Source: Streptomyces flavofungini
Lineage (GTDB): Bacteria > Actinomycetota > Actinomycetes > Streptomycetales > Streptomycetaceae
Assembly: GCF_030388665.1 (NCBI RefSeq)
Contig: NZ_CP128847.1
Coordinates: 62,001 to 126,000 of the forward strand
Direction: 5' to 3'
DNA length: 64,000 nucleotides
Positions 24,799-33,496 of the stretch are shown one piece after another. Position 1 is the first letter of the stretch. Each line of letters begins with the position of its first letter. The notes below the pieces were generated by a model. The model made no database searches, was not told the origin of the DNA, and saw only the letters and a list, made by a program, of their open reading frames with translations. A program made the translations under genes and the position numbers.

Positions 24799-25644
24799 TC
24801 AGGCCGCGATCGTTGTCGGGCAGGCGGCGGCGAGTTCCTTCGCCCTCGTGCACACCTCATCGACGGCGGCGGTCTTGTACGGGCGGGCCGCCTCGAGCAG
24901 GGTGTTGAGCCGGGAAGCGACGAGGGTGGAGTCGATGCGGGCGGCGTCGTCGAGCGCCTGGTGGGCCGCGGTGGCGCCGCGCTCGGCCTCGCCCTCGTCG
25001 AACAGGGCGGCGGCCAGACCGACGTGGTCCATGACGCGGACGCGGTCGAAGCCGGGTTTTCTCAGCGTGAGGGCGTCCTCGAAGTGGGTGCTCGCGGGCC
25101 GCCTGCTCCGGCCGAGTCCGGCGAGGTCGCGGGCGGAGACCGCGCGGGCCCCGGCGTGTTCGGCCGCGTCGAAGTACGCCACCCACTCGGGGATGTCGTC
25201 GCCGAGCCCGTCCGCCAGGAGCTCGTCGGCATCACCAAGGTGCCGCTCGGCCTGCTGCCCGTCGCCGAGTGCCGCGTGCACCCGCCCTGTCTGCGAGGCG
25301 ACCAGCGCCTTCGTCGCGGGCAGCGTGGCCTTCTTCGCGGCGATGCCGAGCAGGCCGAGGGCATCGGTCGGGTGCCCCAGATAGATCATCTGGTGGGACA
25401 TGCGGGTGACGATCTCCACCCCGCGGTCGCGCTGCCCGGCCTCGCCAGCGGCGTACGTGCCGTAGCTCCACAGGCGCTGGGCGATGCCGTAGCGGGCGGC
25501 GTCATGGCTGACCCATCCCGCGAGCGCCGCCAGGTTGGCGGTCGCCGCGAACGCCCGCCTTTTCAGCTTCGGCGGGACGCCGTCCTGGCGAGCCTCGGCC
25601 GCTGCGCCCCGCAGTGGCCGAGGTCTGGTGCTGCGGTTCTCGGG
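24799..25644 (-). pseudogene. 5'-truncated XRE-type regulator (C-terminal half)
   Basis: The frame is open from 24799 back to a stop at 25645-25647, but no plausible start lies in its first 75 codons. It encodes ATANLAALAGWVSHDAARYG and RLWSYGTYAAGEAGQRD, then a TPR-like helical array. That is the C-terminal half of the large Streptomyces XRE regulators such as the one at 27407-28675. The N-terminal HTH is missing and the gene abuts the stop of the alpha/beta hydrolase gene, so a rearrangement probably removed its 5' end. Confidence 0.65.
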
Positions 25645-26613
25645 TCAGGGCAGGGTCTTGATCCAGTCGGTGATGACGTCGACGTACTGCTGTGCCATCG
25701 GCTCGTGCATGGTGTGCGGGGCGTCGAGCGGGGTGAAGGTGACCGGCTGGCCGGTGGACTCCATCAGGCGGCGGGCCTGAACGGCCTGGATGTCGGTCAT
25801 CGCACCCATGAGCTGCCCGGTGTCGGGGTCGGTCATGTGGAAGTGGTGAGTGAGCAGCACCGGGGTCTTCACCTGGGCGAGCATCGTGGCGTGATCGACT
25901 CCGGCGTTGGCAGTGTCGGTGGCCCACGCCTGGCCCCATTCGGGGTCGTACTCCTTCAGGTGCTGAACCGGGGTCGGGGACGCGCCGGCCTCGGGGTCGC
26001 CGTCGCCCATCATGAAGCCGATGCCCGGGTGCAGAAAGGCGGGCAGCTCCTCGGGGGCGGCCTTGACCATGCCGCTCCAGTCCCCGATCGACCACTGTGG
26101 GCCCAGCCACTTGGCCCACAGCGCGAAGATCGGCCCGAGCGTCTGCATCATCCCGGGCCCGTACGGCGGGGCGGCCTGGGAGGAGAACAGCGGCGGGTCC
26201 TCCAGGATCGCGCCGCGGACTAGGCCGGGCTTGCCGTAGGCGGCCACATAAGCGGTGATGATCCCGCCGGAGGAGTTCCCGGCCACGATCGCGGGACGCT
26301 GGATGACCAGGTCGATGAACCGCTCGACGTCGGCACCCCAGGTGCCCAGGTTGTAGCGGCCCGGGGTCCAGGTGGTGCGTCCCTGGCCGCGCAGGTCGAT
26401 CGCGAACACCTGGAACTGCGAGCTGAGCAGCCCGATCGCTTCCTCATAGCCCCACCAGGACTCGCCCTGGGCGGGGATCAGCAGCAGCGCGGGGGCGCTG
26501 GGGTCGCCCTCGGCGACGTAGTTCATGCGGATCTCGCCCAGGTCCACCAGCTGCTCGGTGAAACGGTGCGGGACGAAGGTGTCGGCGCGGTCGGCCGCCT
26601 CGGAAATACCCAT
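25645..26613 (-). CDS. Alpha/beta hydrolase
   Basis: The 322-aa cytoplasmic enzyme has the nucleophile elbow GNSSGG (about residues 112-117), an oxyanion-side motif LIPAQGESWWGYEEA (about 45-59), DLRGQGRT and a late His in DAPHTMHEPMAQQ (about 302). These make a complete Ser-His-acid hydrolase of the epoxide-hydrolase/lactonase-like class. The substrate cannot be predicted. The start is ATG 26613. It is directly followed by the truncated regulator and seems to be the newcomer at that junction. Confidence 0.85.
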   Translation of the reverse strand: MGISEAADRADTFVPHRFTEQLVDLGEIRMNYVAEGDPSAPALLLIPAQGESWWGYEEAIGLLSSQFQVFAIDLRGQGRTTWTPGRYNLGTWGADVERFIDLVIQRPAIVAGNSSGGIITAYVAAYGKPGLVRGAILEDPPLFSSQAAPPYGPGMMQTLGPIFALWAKWLGPQWSIGDWSGMVKAAPEELPAFLHPGIGFMMGDGDPEAGASPTPVQHLKEYDPEWGQAWATDTANAGVDHATMLAQVKTPVLLTHHFHMTDPDTGQLMGAMTDIQAVQARRLMESTGQPVTFTPLDAPHTMHEPMAQQYVDVITDWIKTLP

Positions 26614-26867
26614 GGTCGTACTCCTTGCACGCGCGGCAGGTAGCCCAGGGTCATGAGTGGCTACCAGCTGTGATTCTTGCTGCGAGCCGCCCGATCAGCG
26701 ACCCAGCCCGACCGTAGGACGGATTGAGGACGGTCACTGTCCTCAATCCCAGCCAAGCCGGTCACTCACGCTGCGGGGAGAAGCACCTGGCTGTTCGAAT
26801 CTGCGAGTCCGACGCGCGCTGTCGAAACTGGTGAACATCTGCTGCCGAAACTCGTGAACAGAACCAG

Positions 26868-27410
26868 TCAGTGCGTGAAACGCATCATGGCCGCGAATAC
26901 GGGGGAGTCGGGGAAGGGCTGCTGCTCGCCGATCTTCTCGTATCCCCACCGCTCGTAGACGGCCTGGACCTTCCCGTCGCCCGCTCGTGGATTGACCAGC
27001 AGGGTCACCCGCTGTTCGCCGCGGCCTTTCAGCAGGTCTTCATGGAGCTGGTGGGCGATGCCGGTTCCACGCCATTTGCGGCGTACGACGATTTCGTTCA
27101 GGGCGAGGGTGCGGGTGCCGTCCTCGTCGGTGTATCCCTCGGGCAGGGGTGTGGTCATCGCTGTCCACCAGCGGGTGCTGGGGCCCAGCGGGGTGCAGTA
27201 GGCGAAGCCGACGGGTTCGCCGGCCGCGTAGCCGACGATGGCTTCCCAGCCCGGTGCTGAGCTGTGTCCGGACAGCCGCTGGTTGAACCGGGCTGCGCTG
27301 TAGAAGTCACCGACGAGTCCGAAGTCGCGCTGGCGCACCTCGATATGGATGTCCACGAGGGTCTGCCGGATCTCTTCTACATCGCGATAATGGCGCAGCT
27401 CGACGCTCAC
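26868..27410 (-). CDS. GNAT-family acetyltransferase
   Basis: The 180-aa product shows the GNAT core: strand/helix PVGFAYCTPL, LALNEIVVRRKWRGTGIAHQ (acetyl-CoA pyrophosphate-binding R/Q-x-x-G-x-G/A motif, about residues 115-134), and VQAVYERWGYEKIGEQQ near the C-terminus. I place the start at GTG 27410 because it overlaps the stop of the upstream regulator gene (GTGA); a longer frame from 27446 lacks this coupling. The coupling to an XRE regulator that diverges from the RiPP operon suggests control of, or resistance to, the peptide product. That is inference. Confidence 0.82.
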   Translation of the reverse strand: MSVELRHYRDVEEIRQTLVDIHIEVRQRDFGLVGDFYSAARFNQRLSGHSSAPGWEAIVGYAAGEPVGFAYCTPLGPSTRWWTAMTTPLPEGYTDEDGTRTLALNEIVVRRKWRGTGIAHQLHEDLLKGRGEQRVTLLVNPRAGDGKVQAVYERWGYEKIGEQQPFPDSPVFAAMMRFTH

Positions 27411-28675
27411 GTGGATAGGCCCTTCTGTCGGACGTGGTCGGCCCATGCTCGGGCCGCGGGCTCGTCAGGCGCAAGATCGGCAAGGCGTGCGGTGAAGACC
27501 CGCATGAGTCCTCCGGTGCGCCCGCGCCAGGCATCTGGGGGGATGCGCCATGCGGAGTCGACGGCGGCTTCGAGCGCCTCTTGTTCGAGTTGTGCTCGGG
27601 CCAGGTGAGCGAGGGCCAGCGAGCGGTTGCGCAATAGGTCCGGCCGTAGCAGTGCGAGGTTGTGGTGGGCGTGGGCTTCGGAGGCGGCCCAGCCGCCGAG
27701 GGCTGCGTGGGCGATGAGTGCGAGGAGCTCCAGTTCCGCTTGGTCGTAGAACCGCATCCACGGCGGTCGCGGGGCCTGTGGGTCGGCGCGGGTGAGGGCG
27801 TCTTGGGCGCATCCGAGGCTGCGCTTGACGGAGTTGTGGTCGCGCAGGTCTCCGTGGTGGACGGCGGTGCGGGCGTGGGCGAGTGAGGCGTAGAGCGGGT
27901 CGCGGCGGACGGTGCTGGTGGAGCGGGCGGCGTCGTCGGCGGCCAGGGCGTCGGTGTAGCGGCCGAGGTGGCGGTAGAGGGCTCCTGCGTGGCCCCAGAC
28001 GCGGAACTGGATCGCGGGGTCGGCGGAGAGGCCGGCGAGGGTGACGGCCTTCTGCATGTGCTGTTGCGCGGCGTTCAGGCGGTGGCCGTCGATGGCGGCC
28101 CACATGGCAGAGGAGGCGAACGCGGCGGCCAGGGAGTACAGGTGCCCGCGCACCCGGGAGGTGGCGGTGCCGCGCTGTTGCAGGGCCAGGGTCTGGCGTG
28201 CGAGCTGGCTCGCGCGAGTTTCGACGGACTCGGTGCCTCCGTGCCGGTCGTCGGACGCCACGACGGCACCGAGTTTCGCGGTGAGCCGCTGCACATCGCT
28301 CATGCCCACACGGGAGCGCGACGCTCCGGCGACGGCGGGAGCGGCCGCGGCGAGTGCCCCTCCGGCGGCGGCGGTGACGAAGCGGCGGCGGTGCACGGAC
28401 GGGTCCTCCTTGCTACGGCCGGTGTGCCGGTCAGGGACGACGAAACCTAATGCCGCCGGGGTTCGTCCGGTGACGGCCTGGAGCGCGGTCCGCTGGACGG
28501 ACTGCGGCCATCTGGTCTCGCCCGAGCGCCACTTGTGCACGGTCCGCTCGGTGATCAGCCCTTGGCGGCCGGTCAGTTCCCGGATGAAGTCGTTGAGGAC
28601 ATCCACTAACTCGCGGGTGGTCATCTTGAACTCAGACATCCAGTGGACCAGGGCCTCGTTGCGCCTGCGCTCCAT
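27407..28675 (-). CDS. XRE-type regulator with TPR-like C-terminus
   Basis: The 422-aa protein has an N-terminal HTH region (RELVDVLNDFIRELTGRQGL, then ITERTVHKWRSGETRWPQSV, about residues 21-60). It has an internal RRRFVTAAAGGALAAAAPAV stretch that looks like a Tat signal but is common inside this regulator group. A long helical repeat region (about 150-400) resembles TPRs that may sense a ligand. It is divergent from the RiPP precursor at 28941 with a 265-bp shared control region, so it is the best candidate regulator for that operon. It is translationally coupled to the GNAT gene. Confidence 0.8.
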   Translation of the reverse strand: MERRRNEALVHWMSEFKMTTRELVDVLNDFIRELTGRQGLITERTVHKWRSGETRWPQSVQRTALQAVTGRTPAALGFVVPDRHTGRSKEDPSVHRRRFVTAAAGGALAAAAPAVAGASRSRVGMSDVQRLTAKLGAVVASDDRHGGTESVETRASQLARQTLALQQRGTATSRVRGHLYSLAAAFASSAMWAAIDGHRLNAAQQHMQKAVTLAGLSADPAIQFRVWGHAGALYRHLGRYTDALAADDAARSTSTVRRDPLYASLAHARTAVHHGDLRDHNSVKRSLGCAQDALTRADPQAPRPPWMRFYDQAELELLALIAHAALGGWAASEAHAHHNLALLRPDLLRNRSLALAHLARAQLEQEALEAAVDSAWRIPPDAWRGRTGGLMRVFTARLADLAPDEPAARAWADHVRQKGLST

Positions 28676-28940
28676 GCACCCACCGTAGATCCGGAGCCCC
28701 GCCCTCTATTGGTAAAGAGAAAGTCAACTCGACAGGGTGTGTGCACGTCGGACGGAGCCGTTTCGACATAGCCGACCCAGGTGCCACGGCAGTTAGGTAC
28801 CGCGTAGGGCGCCGCACGCGAAAGAGGCGGCCGCGGCTCCCTGTCAGGGCTGTCCTTGAGCGAGACCACGACCCCGAGGCGGCTCCTGAGGCTCTGGGGC
28901 GGGAAGGTCTCGCGCCACATCCGAGAAGAGGGAGAACGAG

Positions 28941-29072
28941 ATGGAAGTGTCCAAGTCCGACAGCACTCTGAACCACAAGCCTGCCCTGGTGGAGGCGCCT
29001 GCGGGGCTCACCCGGATCGTCGCGCCCGCGCGCGTCGTCCTGATCGAGGATGTCGAGGACGAAGGGCCCTGA
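28941..29072 (+). CDS. Candidate RiPP precursor peptide for TfuA/YcaO
   Basis: A 43-aa frame starts at ATG 28941 behind AGAGGGAG and ends at TGA 29072. The N-terminal two thirds (MEVSKSDSTLNHKPALVEAP) is leader-like. The C-terminal 19 residues, RIVAPARVVLIEDVEDEGP, contain no Cys, Ser or Thr. YcaO enzymes working with TfuA make backbone thioamides, which needs no such residue, so the composition fits. The APAR segment recalls the APR core repeats of the thiovarsolin family. A perfect hairpin and then tfuA-like and ycaO-like genes follow. The cleavage site and the modified residue are unknown. Confidence 0.78.
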   Translation: MEVSKSDSTLNHKPALVEAPAGLTRIVAPARVVLIEDVEDEGP

Positions 29073-29095
29073 CCCCGCCCGTGTAGTCCTGCGCG

Positions 29096-29132
29096 GCCTG
29101 CGGTGCCGGGGGCGATCTCCGGCACCGCAGGC
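29096..29132 (+). terminator. Perfect hairpin between precursor and TfuA gene
   Basis: The 14-bp arms GCCTGCGGTGCCGG (29096-29109) and CCGGCACCGCAGGC (29119-29132) pair perfectly around a 9-nt loop, with no T-tract after it. Such hairpins after RiPP precursor genes commonly act as partial terminators or RNA stabilisers, raising precursor mRNA relative to enzyme mRNA. Downstream SD GGAAGGTGG serves the next gene. Confidence 0.75.
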
Positions 29133-29152
29133 GTCTCGGAAGGTGGTGACTC

Positions 29153-30403
29153 ATGTTGCTTCACGTATATGTCGGGCCGTCCCTGGGCCGGGATGCTCCC
29201 GTGCTCGCTGATCCGCGGATCAGGGTCCGTCCGCCGCTGCGCCACGGCGACCTCTTCGATCCCGCGATCGCGGACACCGACACGGTGGTCGTCCTGGACG
29301 GGGCGTGGCATCAGACCCCGGCCGTACGTCACAAGGAACTGCTGGCGTTGCTGGCCCGGGGGGTGCGGGTCATCGGCGGCGCGTCGCTCGGGGCGATCCG
29401 GGCGGCTGAGCTGCAGCAGTTCGGGATGGTGGGTGTGGGAGCGGTCTTCCGCGCGTATCTGAGCGGCGACATCGACGGTGACGACGAGGTGGCCGTCGGC
29501 CAGGCACCCGACGGCGATCTGAGGGCGCTGACCTGGCCCGTGGTGAACCTGCGCCATGTGCTCAGACGCGCCGCGCACGAAGGCGTCGTCACGGCGAGGG
29601 CTGCGGAGGACCTGCTGACGGCGCTGTGTGCCGTGTACTACCCGCAGCGCACGATGGCCGCGGTCCGCGCCGTCTGCCGCGCCCACCAAGCGGGCCGGTT
29701 CGCGGACTGGCTCGACGACCGGCGGGCTGCCGACCCGTACTTCGGGGACATCAAGCGCGCCGACGCCCTGGAGGCCCTTGAGGCAGGCCTCGACGAACAC
29801 CTGCCCCGCCTTCAGCCCCGCCCGGTGGCGGAGAGCGGCTACTACCGGCGGTGGGCCAACCACGCCGTGGCCTCCGTGGTCGACGGCCAGCGGCTGCAGG
29901 CCGCCGTGCGGGTGGCGTACCAGGCCTTCTTCGACCCGTTCTTCCCCCAGGTGTGGAACGACCTCCTTGAACACCTCTCCCGGCACCCGGCGGACGGCGG
30001 GGCGGGTGTGCCGCTGCCACAACGGGTGAAGGCCGCTACGGGTGGTGGTGGCGTGCCCGCTCATGTGCTCTTCCGTCCTGTGCCGGACCTGCGTGATGAG
30101 GGCGCCCGCGCGCGGCTGCTGAGGGATGAGACAGCCGCGGACCGAGCCGCGATCGTCCGCTACCAGGCTATCCGCGAGGCCGCACGGCACGACGTGCCCG
30201 GATTCTCCGACGAGGCCGTCGACGACAGTGTGGCCCGACGGTCGCTGTTTCGCCTGTGGGACACCACGCCGGATCTGCTCGAAGACGCGGCCGCCGCGCG
30301 GGGCTTTCGCAGCGGCGAGGACGCCATCGGGTCGCTGAAATGGTTCATCCCCGGCCTCGTGCACGACCAGGAGCAGCGACAGGAGCGAGCCGATGTCCGG
30401 TGA
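29153..30403 (+). CDS. TfuA-like protein
   Basis: TfuA-like proteins partner YcaO enzymes in making thioamides, in archaeal methyl-coenzyme M reductase and in thioamide RiPPs, and are thought to help deliver sulfur. The 416-aa product has the TfuA N-terminal domain with LHVYVGPSLG (residues 3-12), VVVLDGAWHQTPAVRHKELL (about 45-64) and VIGGASLGAIRAAELQQFGM (about 74-93, the family hallmark). A less conserved C-terminal half of about 250 residues follows. ATG 29153 has a strong ribosome site. The end overlaps the YcaO gene by 11 bp. Confidence 0.88.
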   Translation: MLLHVYVGPSLGRDAPVLADPRIRVRPPLRHGDLFDPAIADTDTVVVLDGAWHQTPAVRHKELLALLARGVRVIGGASLGAIRAAELQQFGMVGVGAVFRAYLSGDIDGDDEVAVGQAPDGDLRALTWPVVNLRHVLRRAAHEGVVTARAAEDLLTALCAVYYPQRTMAAVRAVCRAHQAGRFADWLDDRRAADPYFGDIKRADALEALEAGLDEHLPRLQPRPVAESGYYRRWANHAVASVVDGQRLQAAVRVAYQAFFDPFFPQVWNDLLEHLSRHPADGGAGVPLPQRVKAATGGGGVPAHVLFRPVPDLRDEGARARLLRDETAADRAAIVRYQAIREAARHDVPGFSDEAVDDSVARRSLFRLWDTTPDLLEDAAAARGFRSGEDAIGSLKWFIPGLVHDQEQRQERADVR

Positions 30404-31538
30404 ACCGGTGGTGCTGGACGGCACCGTACGCGCCCGCAGCCCGGAGCAGACCTGGGCACTCCTGGAACCCTCGCTGCCCCGGTACGGGATCACCCGGGTC
30501 GCCCGGCTGACCGGCCTGGACACCCTGGGCCTGCCCGTGTTCACCGCGATCAGGCCCGCCGCGCAATCTCTGACCGCCACCCAGGGCAAGGGCGCCACCG
30601 ACACCCTGGCCCGCATCTCGGCCGTCATGGAAGGCATCGAGCTTTGGCACGCCGAACAGCCCCGCACCGCCCACACCCGCGCGGCCGCCCGCGAGCTGAC
30701 CCTGCCTTATCCGCTCGCTGCGCTGCCGATGAAGGTACCCACCTACGGGTGGGCACTCGACGAGGTCCTCCTGGAGTGGACGTACGGGGCCGGGCTGACC
30801 AGCGGGCGCAAGGTGGAGGTGCCGGTCAGCGTCGTGCGACGCCAGGCACAGCCCTCCCTGTGGGAGCCGGATCTGTTCCGGGTGACGAGCACCGGCCTGG
30901 CCTGCGGCAACACCCGCGACGAGGCACTGCTGCACGCCATGTACGAAGTCATCGAACGAGACGCTCTGTTCGCCGATGAGAGCGCGCACGGCACCTACCG
31001 CACGCTCATCGATCCGGCCACGGTCGACGACCTGTACTGCCTGCGCCTGCTCGGCCAGTTACGGGAAGCGGGGGCGAGCGTCGAGCTCGCGGTCGTCGAC
31101 AACTCCTTCGTGATGCCGGTCTGCCTCGCCTACCTGTGGTCGCCCGACTACCCCGCCACATTCGCCGGCTCCGGGTGCCACCTGCAACCGCGCATCGCGC
31201 TCGCACGCGCGATCACCGAGGCAGTGCAATCCCGCCTGACTCACATCGTCGGCACCCGCGACGACCTGCCCGCCCACAACGACCTCTTCGACACCGAGCC
31301 GCCCGGCCTGGACGGCACCTCGCAGAGGCCGTACGCGCCGTGGAACCTGTGGCCCACCCGCCAAGGCCTCCCCGCAGACCTCGCGGGCCAGGCCACGCAC
31401 GTCGCCCGCCGCATCACCCATGTCACCGGGCACGAACCGGTGGCAGTCGACCTGTCCGAACCCGCGGATCCGGTGGCGGCCGTCAAGGTCATCTGCCCGG
31501 GGACGCACTCACGACGACGCCGGGCGGTACCCCGATGA
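30393..31538 (+). CDS. YcaO-domain protein (predicted thioamide-forming)
   Basis: This ATP-dependent enzyme would activate a peptide backbone amide. The 381-aa product carries the YcaO ATP-binding motifs: TQGKGATDTLARISAVMEGI (about residues 63-82), then TSTGLACGNTRDEALLHAMY and EVIERDA (about 166-193). It also has ARAITEAVQSRLTHIVGTRD (about 270-289). No N-terminal E1-like/ThiF partner domain is fused or adjacent. The partner is TfuA, which points to thioamidation rather than azoline formation. It overlaps tfuA-like upstream (11 bp) and the methyltransferase gene downstream (ATGA), so the stoichiometry is tightly coupled. Confidence 0.88.
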   Translation: MSGEPVVLDGTVRARSPEQTWALLEPSLPRYGITRVARLTGLDTLGLPVFTAIRPAAQSLTATQGKGATDTLARISAVMEGIELWHAEQPRTAHTRAAARELTLPYPLAALPMKVPTYGWALDEVLLEWTYGAGLTSGRKVEVPVSVVRRQAQPSLWEPDLFRVTSTGLACGNTRDEALLHAMYEVIERDALFADESAHGTYRTLIDPATVDDLYCLRLLGQLREAGASVELAVVDNSFVMPVCLAYLWSPDYPATFAGSGCHLQPRIALARAITEAVQSRLTHIVGTRDDLPAHNDLFDTEPPGLDGTSQRPYAPWNLWPTRQGLPADLAGQATHVARRITHVTGHEPVAVDLSEPADPVAAVKVICPGTHSRRRRAVPR

Positions 31539-32371
31539 TCACCGACCAGCACGACAACATCCGCCACCTGCAGGACGCCTACGACGCCGTGCACACCGCG
31601 CGAGCCGCCACCCGCCTCGTCGACAGCCTCTACGCCCAGGCGATGGGCGACGCCTACCCGGTCGAGGTCGCACCCACCAGCTCCTGCGACTGGCCCCTGC
31701 TGGGCACGCTCACCGGCACCCTGCGCATGGGCCCGGGCAAGGTCCTGGCCGACCTCGGGTGCGGGACCGGCGGAGTCGGACTCTGGCTCGCGCGCGCCCT
31801 GGCCGTCCGGCTGATCGGCATCGACATCTCCCCGGCCGCCGTGCGCCTGGCCACCGCGCGCGCACCCGCTTTCGTCCCCCAGGGCCAAGCCGAATTCCGC
31901 ACCGGAACCCTCACCGCAACCGGACTGCCCGACCGACACGTCGACACCGTCATCTGCATCGACGCCCTCTCCCGTACCGGCGAGCGCCCAACGGCCCTGC
32001 GCGAGCTGCACCGCATCCTGCGCCCCGGCGGCCGCGCCGTCATCACCCGCTCCGTACACCGCGAGACCCGAGGCCCCCTCACCGTGCAGGAGGAAGCGGC
32101 CGGATTCGCCGTCGAGCGCGTCGACGTGAGACCGGCAGAACCCCACATGTGGGGCCGCCTGTACGGACTCTGGCTCTCCCACGAGAACGAACTACGGGAC
32201 GAAGTCGGCGACCGGGAGACTGAGCGCATGCTCGCCGAAGCCCGCCGACAACTCCCACGCCTGCCCGGCCGCAGCGCCCTCGTGCTGACCCTGCGCCGAC
32301 CAGCGGACGAACAGCCCACCCGAGCCGGTACGCTCCCCACGATCGTCGGGCACGAGAAGGAGCCAGAGTGA
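31535..32371 (+). CDS. SAM-dependent methyltransferase
   Basis: The 278-aa product is a class I Rossmann methyltransferase: motif [21 protein letters not shown] (about residues 69-88), acidic motif II LIGIDIS (about 92-98), motif [16 protein letters not shown] (about 135) and the post-[15 protein letters not shown]. The family is that of small-molecule and natural-product methyltransferases. ATG 31535 overlaps the YcaO stop and its own stop overlaps the next GTG. Inference: it methylates the modified peptide. The acidic EDVEDE tail or the N-terminus of the core are conceivable targets. Confidence 0.83.
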   Translation: MITDQHDNIRHLQDAYDAVHTARAATRLVDSLYAQAMGDAYPVEVAPTSSCDWPLLGTLTGTLRMGPGKVLADLGCGTGGVGLWLARALAVRLIGIDISPAAVRLATARAPAFVPQGQAEFRTGTLTATGLPDRHVDTVICIDALSRTGERPTALRELHRILRPGGRAVITRSVHRETRGPLTVQEEAAGFAVERVDVRPAEPHMWGRLYGLWLSHENELRDEVGDRETERMLAEARRQLPRLPGRSALVLTLRRPADEQPTRAGTLPTIVGHEKEPE

Positions 32372-33372
32372 GGACTGCCGTTCTGTCGGCCGGGTCATGG
32401 GGCACCACCTACGCCACGGTGCTCGCGGACGCCGGGAACGACGTCGTGATCCACGCTCGGCGCGAGGATGTCGCAGACGCGATCAACTCCCGCCACGAGA
32501 ACCCCGACTACCTCCCCGGCATCACCCTGCCGAGTGGGCTGAAGGCCACCACCGACCCGGCCGCCGCACTCGCTGGGGCAGACGTCGCCGTGATCTCCAT
32601 CCCTGCGCAGACACTGCGCGCCAACCTCACCGCGTGGGCACCGCTCATCGGCCCCGACACGGTGATCGTGAGCCTCATGAAGGGCATCGAGACCAGCACC
32701 GGGCTCCGCATGAGCGAACTCATCACCCAGGTCACGGACCTGCCGATGGACCGCGTCGCGGTGCTCTCCGGGCCGAACCTGGCCCGTGAGATCGCCGCAC
32801 GCCAGCCCGCGGCCTCGGTCATCGCGTGCGTGGACGAAAAGGTCGCCGAGCGACTTCAGAAGGCCTCCCTGACCTCGTACTTCCGGCCGTACACCAACAC
32901 CGACGTCGTGGGCTGCGAGCTCGGCGGTGCCGTGAAGAACGTCATCGCACTGGCGACCGGCCTTTCCAGCGGGCTGGGGCTGGGGGACAACGCGACCGCT
33001 CTGCTCATGACCCGGGGCCTGGCGGAAACCGCCCGCCTGGGGCAGGTCCTCGGAGCCGACCCGATCACCCTCTCCGGGTTGGCCGGCATCGGCGACCTCG
33101 TCGCCACCTGTTCGTCGCCGCTGTCCCGCAACCGCACCTTCGGCGAACACCTCGGCCAGGGCATGACCGTGCGCGAGGCGACAGCAGCCACATCACAGAC
33201 CGCCGAGGGCGTGAAGTCGGCCGCTGCCCTGCTCACGCTGGCCCGTCGTCACGGTGTGGAAATGCCGATCACCGAGGTCGTCGTCGACGTCATCGACGGC
33301 CGGTGCACCGCCCGCGAGGCCGCCGACGCGCTGATGACCCGCACCCCCAAGGCCGAGCGCTACGGAATCTGA
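32368..33372 (+). CDS. gpsA: Glycerol-3-phosphate dehydrogenase [NAD(P)+]-type protein
   Basis: The 334-aa product has the full GpsA length and motifs: N-terminal NAD-binding [17 protein letters not shown] (residues 7-23; family consensus starts GAGSWGT), [10 protein letters not shown] (about 73-82), [10 protein letters not shown] (about 134-143), [15 protein letters not shown] with the catalytic Lys (about 185-199), and [19 protein letters not shown] (about 236-254). It normally supplies glycerol 3-phosphate for lipid synthesis. Here GTG 32368 overlaps the methyltransferase stop, making it the fifth gene of the RiPP operon. It may have been recruited as a tailoring reductase or may be a passenger. 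The Ser for Gly at residue 7 is slightly unusual. Confidence 0.85.
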   Translation: MRTAVLSAGSWGTTYATVLADAGNDVVIHARREDVADAINSRHENPDYLPGITLPSGLKATTDPAAALAGADVAVISIPAQTLRANLTAWAPLIGPDTVIVSLMKGIETSTGLRMSELITQVTDLPMDRVAVLSGPNLAREIAARQPAASVIACVDEKVAERLQKASLTSYFRPYTNTDVVGCELGGAVKNVIALATGLSSGLGLGDNATALLMTRGLAETARLGQVLGADPITLSGLAGIGDLVATCSSPLSRNRTFGEHLGQGMTVREATAATSQTAEGVKSAAALLTLARRHGVEMPITEVVVDVIDGRCTAREAADALMTRTPKAERYGI

Positions 33373-33461
33373 TCATTCGCCGGTTGAGCAGCTCCGATTC
33401 GACAGCGGCGCAGGGCACTGCCGTGTCAGCGAACCCATGAGAGCGAATCTTCGGCACACCC

Positions 33462-33489
33462 CTGTAGCGGTTCGTACAGGGAGCTACAG
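33462..33489. promoter_or_regulatory. Operator/promoter of the toxin-antitoxin pair
   Basis: Inverted repeat CTGTAGC (33462-33468) and GCTACAG (33483-33489) lies immediately upstream of the antitoxin start. TACAGT at 33485-33490 is a good -10 only 7 bp before ATG 33497, so the transcript may be leaderless, which agrees with the weak ribosome site. Ribbon-helix-helix antitoxins usually bind such repeats to autoregulate. Confidence 0.6.
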
Positions 33490-33496
33490 TAGTGGT

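Noticed and set aside
26780..26800. GTTCGAATC resembling a tRNA T-loop
   Set aside because: No acceptor stem, D-loop or anticodon stem can be drawn around it.
28844..30676. A 610-codon open frame on the minus strand across the RiPP precursor and TfuA gene
   Set aside because: It is the shadow of the TfuA and precursor genes in high-GC DNA. It lacks a plausible start site and recognisable domains, while the + strand genes have motifs, ribosome sites and overlaps.
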